This document shows positions 63,656-64,000 of a DNA stretch of 64,000 nucleotides, one piece after another. Location: positions 434,001-498,000 of the forward strand of contig CAVSZC010000007.1 of NCBI GenBank assembly GCA_963732365.1, given 5' to 3'. Both the position numbers and the translations under genes were made by a program. Source of the DNA: SR-FBR-E99 sp963732365. Its GTDB lineage: Bacteria; Bacteroidota; Bacteroidia; Bacteroidales; VadinHA17. The notes beneath the pieces are model-generated. The model saw nothing but the letters and a program-made list of their open reading frames with translations, had not been told where the DNA came from and did not search any database. Each line of letters starts with the position of its first letter. Position 1 is the stretch's first letter.

Positions 63656-64000
63656 TTTTTCAGAATTTGTTTCAATGCCCGGTCAGCAGCAAGTTTACCA
63701 GTCAGAATTGACATTGGCACCCCGGCGGGACTGTAAGCCCATTGGCCAGCCTGATAAACTGAAGGTATTGGCGTCAGAACGGAACGATCTGAGAACTGAA
63801 TTTTGTTGATTACCGGCATGGATTTTCTGAATGCCCATCCCGTAATGGCTCCTTCAGAGGTTCCTACCCTGTTTTCAATGCTCACGGGTGAAAATGAAAA
63901 GCGAGTAATGATTTTATCTTTTAACATCGGGTAGACAGAGCCTGAAATTACATTCAAAACCCGATCCTCCAGTTCCGCAATAAACTCATCTATCCAGCCC
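63652..64000 (-). CDS. NAD(P)/FAD-dependent oxidoreductase, carotenoid-desaturase-like (partial)
   Basis: The last 116 residues or so, open to the window edge. The C-terminus (YQAGQWAYSPAGVPMSILTG, then KLAADRALKQILKK) has the GG/AG-rich FAD-binding end seen in phytoene desaturases and related amine-oxidase-fold enzymes. The start is outside the window. Its stop overlaps the ABC ATPase start. Translation coupling suggests the ABC pair and the enzyme act in one process. Confidence 0.7.
   Translation of the reverse strand, partial: GWIDEFIAELEDRVLNVISGSVYPMLKDKIITRFSFSPVSIENRVGTSEGAITGWAFRKSMPVINKIQFSDRSVLTPIPSVYQAGQWAYSPAGVPMSILTGKLAADRALKQILKK

Noticed and set aside
1..64000. tRNA or rRNA genes
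   Set aside because: I looked through the longer gaps and saw no cloverleaf with a T-loop or conserved rRNA segments; a dedicated scan was not possible.

Overview
The window reads as a chromosomal segment of a free-living or environmental Bacteroidota, most likely of the order Bacteroidales. Support comes from a SusC/SusD pair, an STN-type TonB receptor, a DUF4249 lipoprotein, a type IX secretion (T9SS) C-terminal sorting domain, an AraR-type NUDIX regulator, GH127/GH51/GH3/GH2 glycosidases and several TAnnTTTG-type (-7) promoter motifs. No rRNA, tRNA, CRISPR array, integrase or transposase gene was recognised. Species cannot be named from this sequence.

Layout. 1-5.5 kb: a MORN-repeat protein cut by the window edge, then a SusD/SusC pair with a hairpin terminator. 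5.7-10.5 kb: single housekeeping or accessory genes (ElbB-like, DUF4294, DUF3267, a POT-like transporter, a PHP phosphoesterase). 10.5-22.2 kb, all minus strand: GH2 beta-galactosidase, MobA, formate-tetrahydrofolate ligase, an RsmF-type rRNA methylase, a shortened CDF transporter, GH3 and galactose mutarotase. 22.3-36.2 kb, minus strand: an L-arabinose/arabinan locus in the order transporter, araA, araR-like NUDIX regulator, araD, araB, GH127, GH127 and a wrecked GH51 arabinofuranosidase. 36.2-36.8 kb: a repeat-filled gap. 36.8-48.1 kb: a surface or sensing block with an outer-membrane protein, a two-component system, an STN TonB receptor with a partner of unknown function, DUF4249 and MG2-like proteins, flanked on both sides by small exported Gln/Lys-rich proteins. 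48-64 kb: BipA, a serine hydrolase, an unusual aldo/keto reductase, nitronate monooxygenase, HpcH/HpaI aldolase, a zinc ribbon, GH63, M61 peptidase, a porin, an ABC-2 exporter and the end of a desaturase-like flavoenzyme.

How it works together. The arabinose locus has a simple logic. Surface or periplasmic GH127/GH51 enzymes release L-arabinose, the SSS symporter imports it, AraA/B/D convert it to D-xylulose 5-phosphate, and the NUDIX-fold regulator probably senses it. The locus is also the most damaged part of the window. araA has a 2-nt deletion and one GH127 has a 1-nt frameshift. The GH51 gene has lost its middle, carries stops and frameshifts, and is split by about 2.7 kb of foreign-looking DNA that brings its own promoter and two secreted-protein genes.

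Most notable observations: the split GH51 gene and its insert; the two Gln/Lys-rich exported proteins that share an upstream motif and bracket the sensing block; an 11-bp inverted repeat that would bury the start codon of the POT-like transporter; an aldo/keto reductase that has lost three of the four catalytic residues; a cloverleaf-like repeat beside a truncated CDF transporter; and a GTCGAAGGG-type dispersed repeat present at two distant sites.
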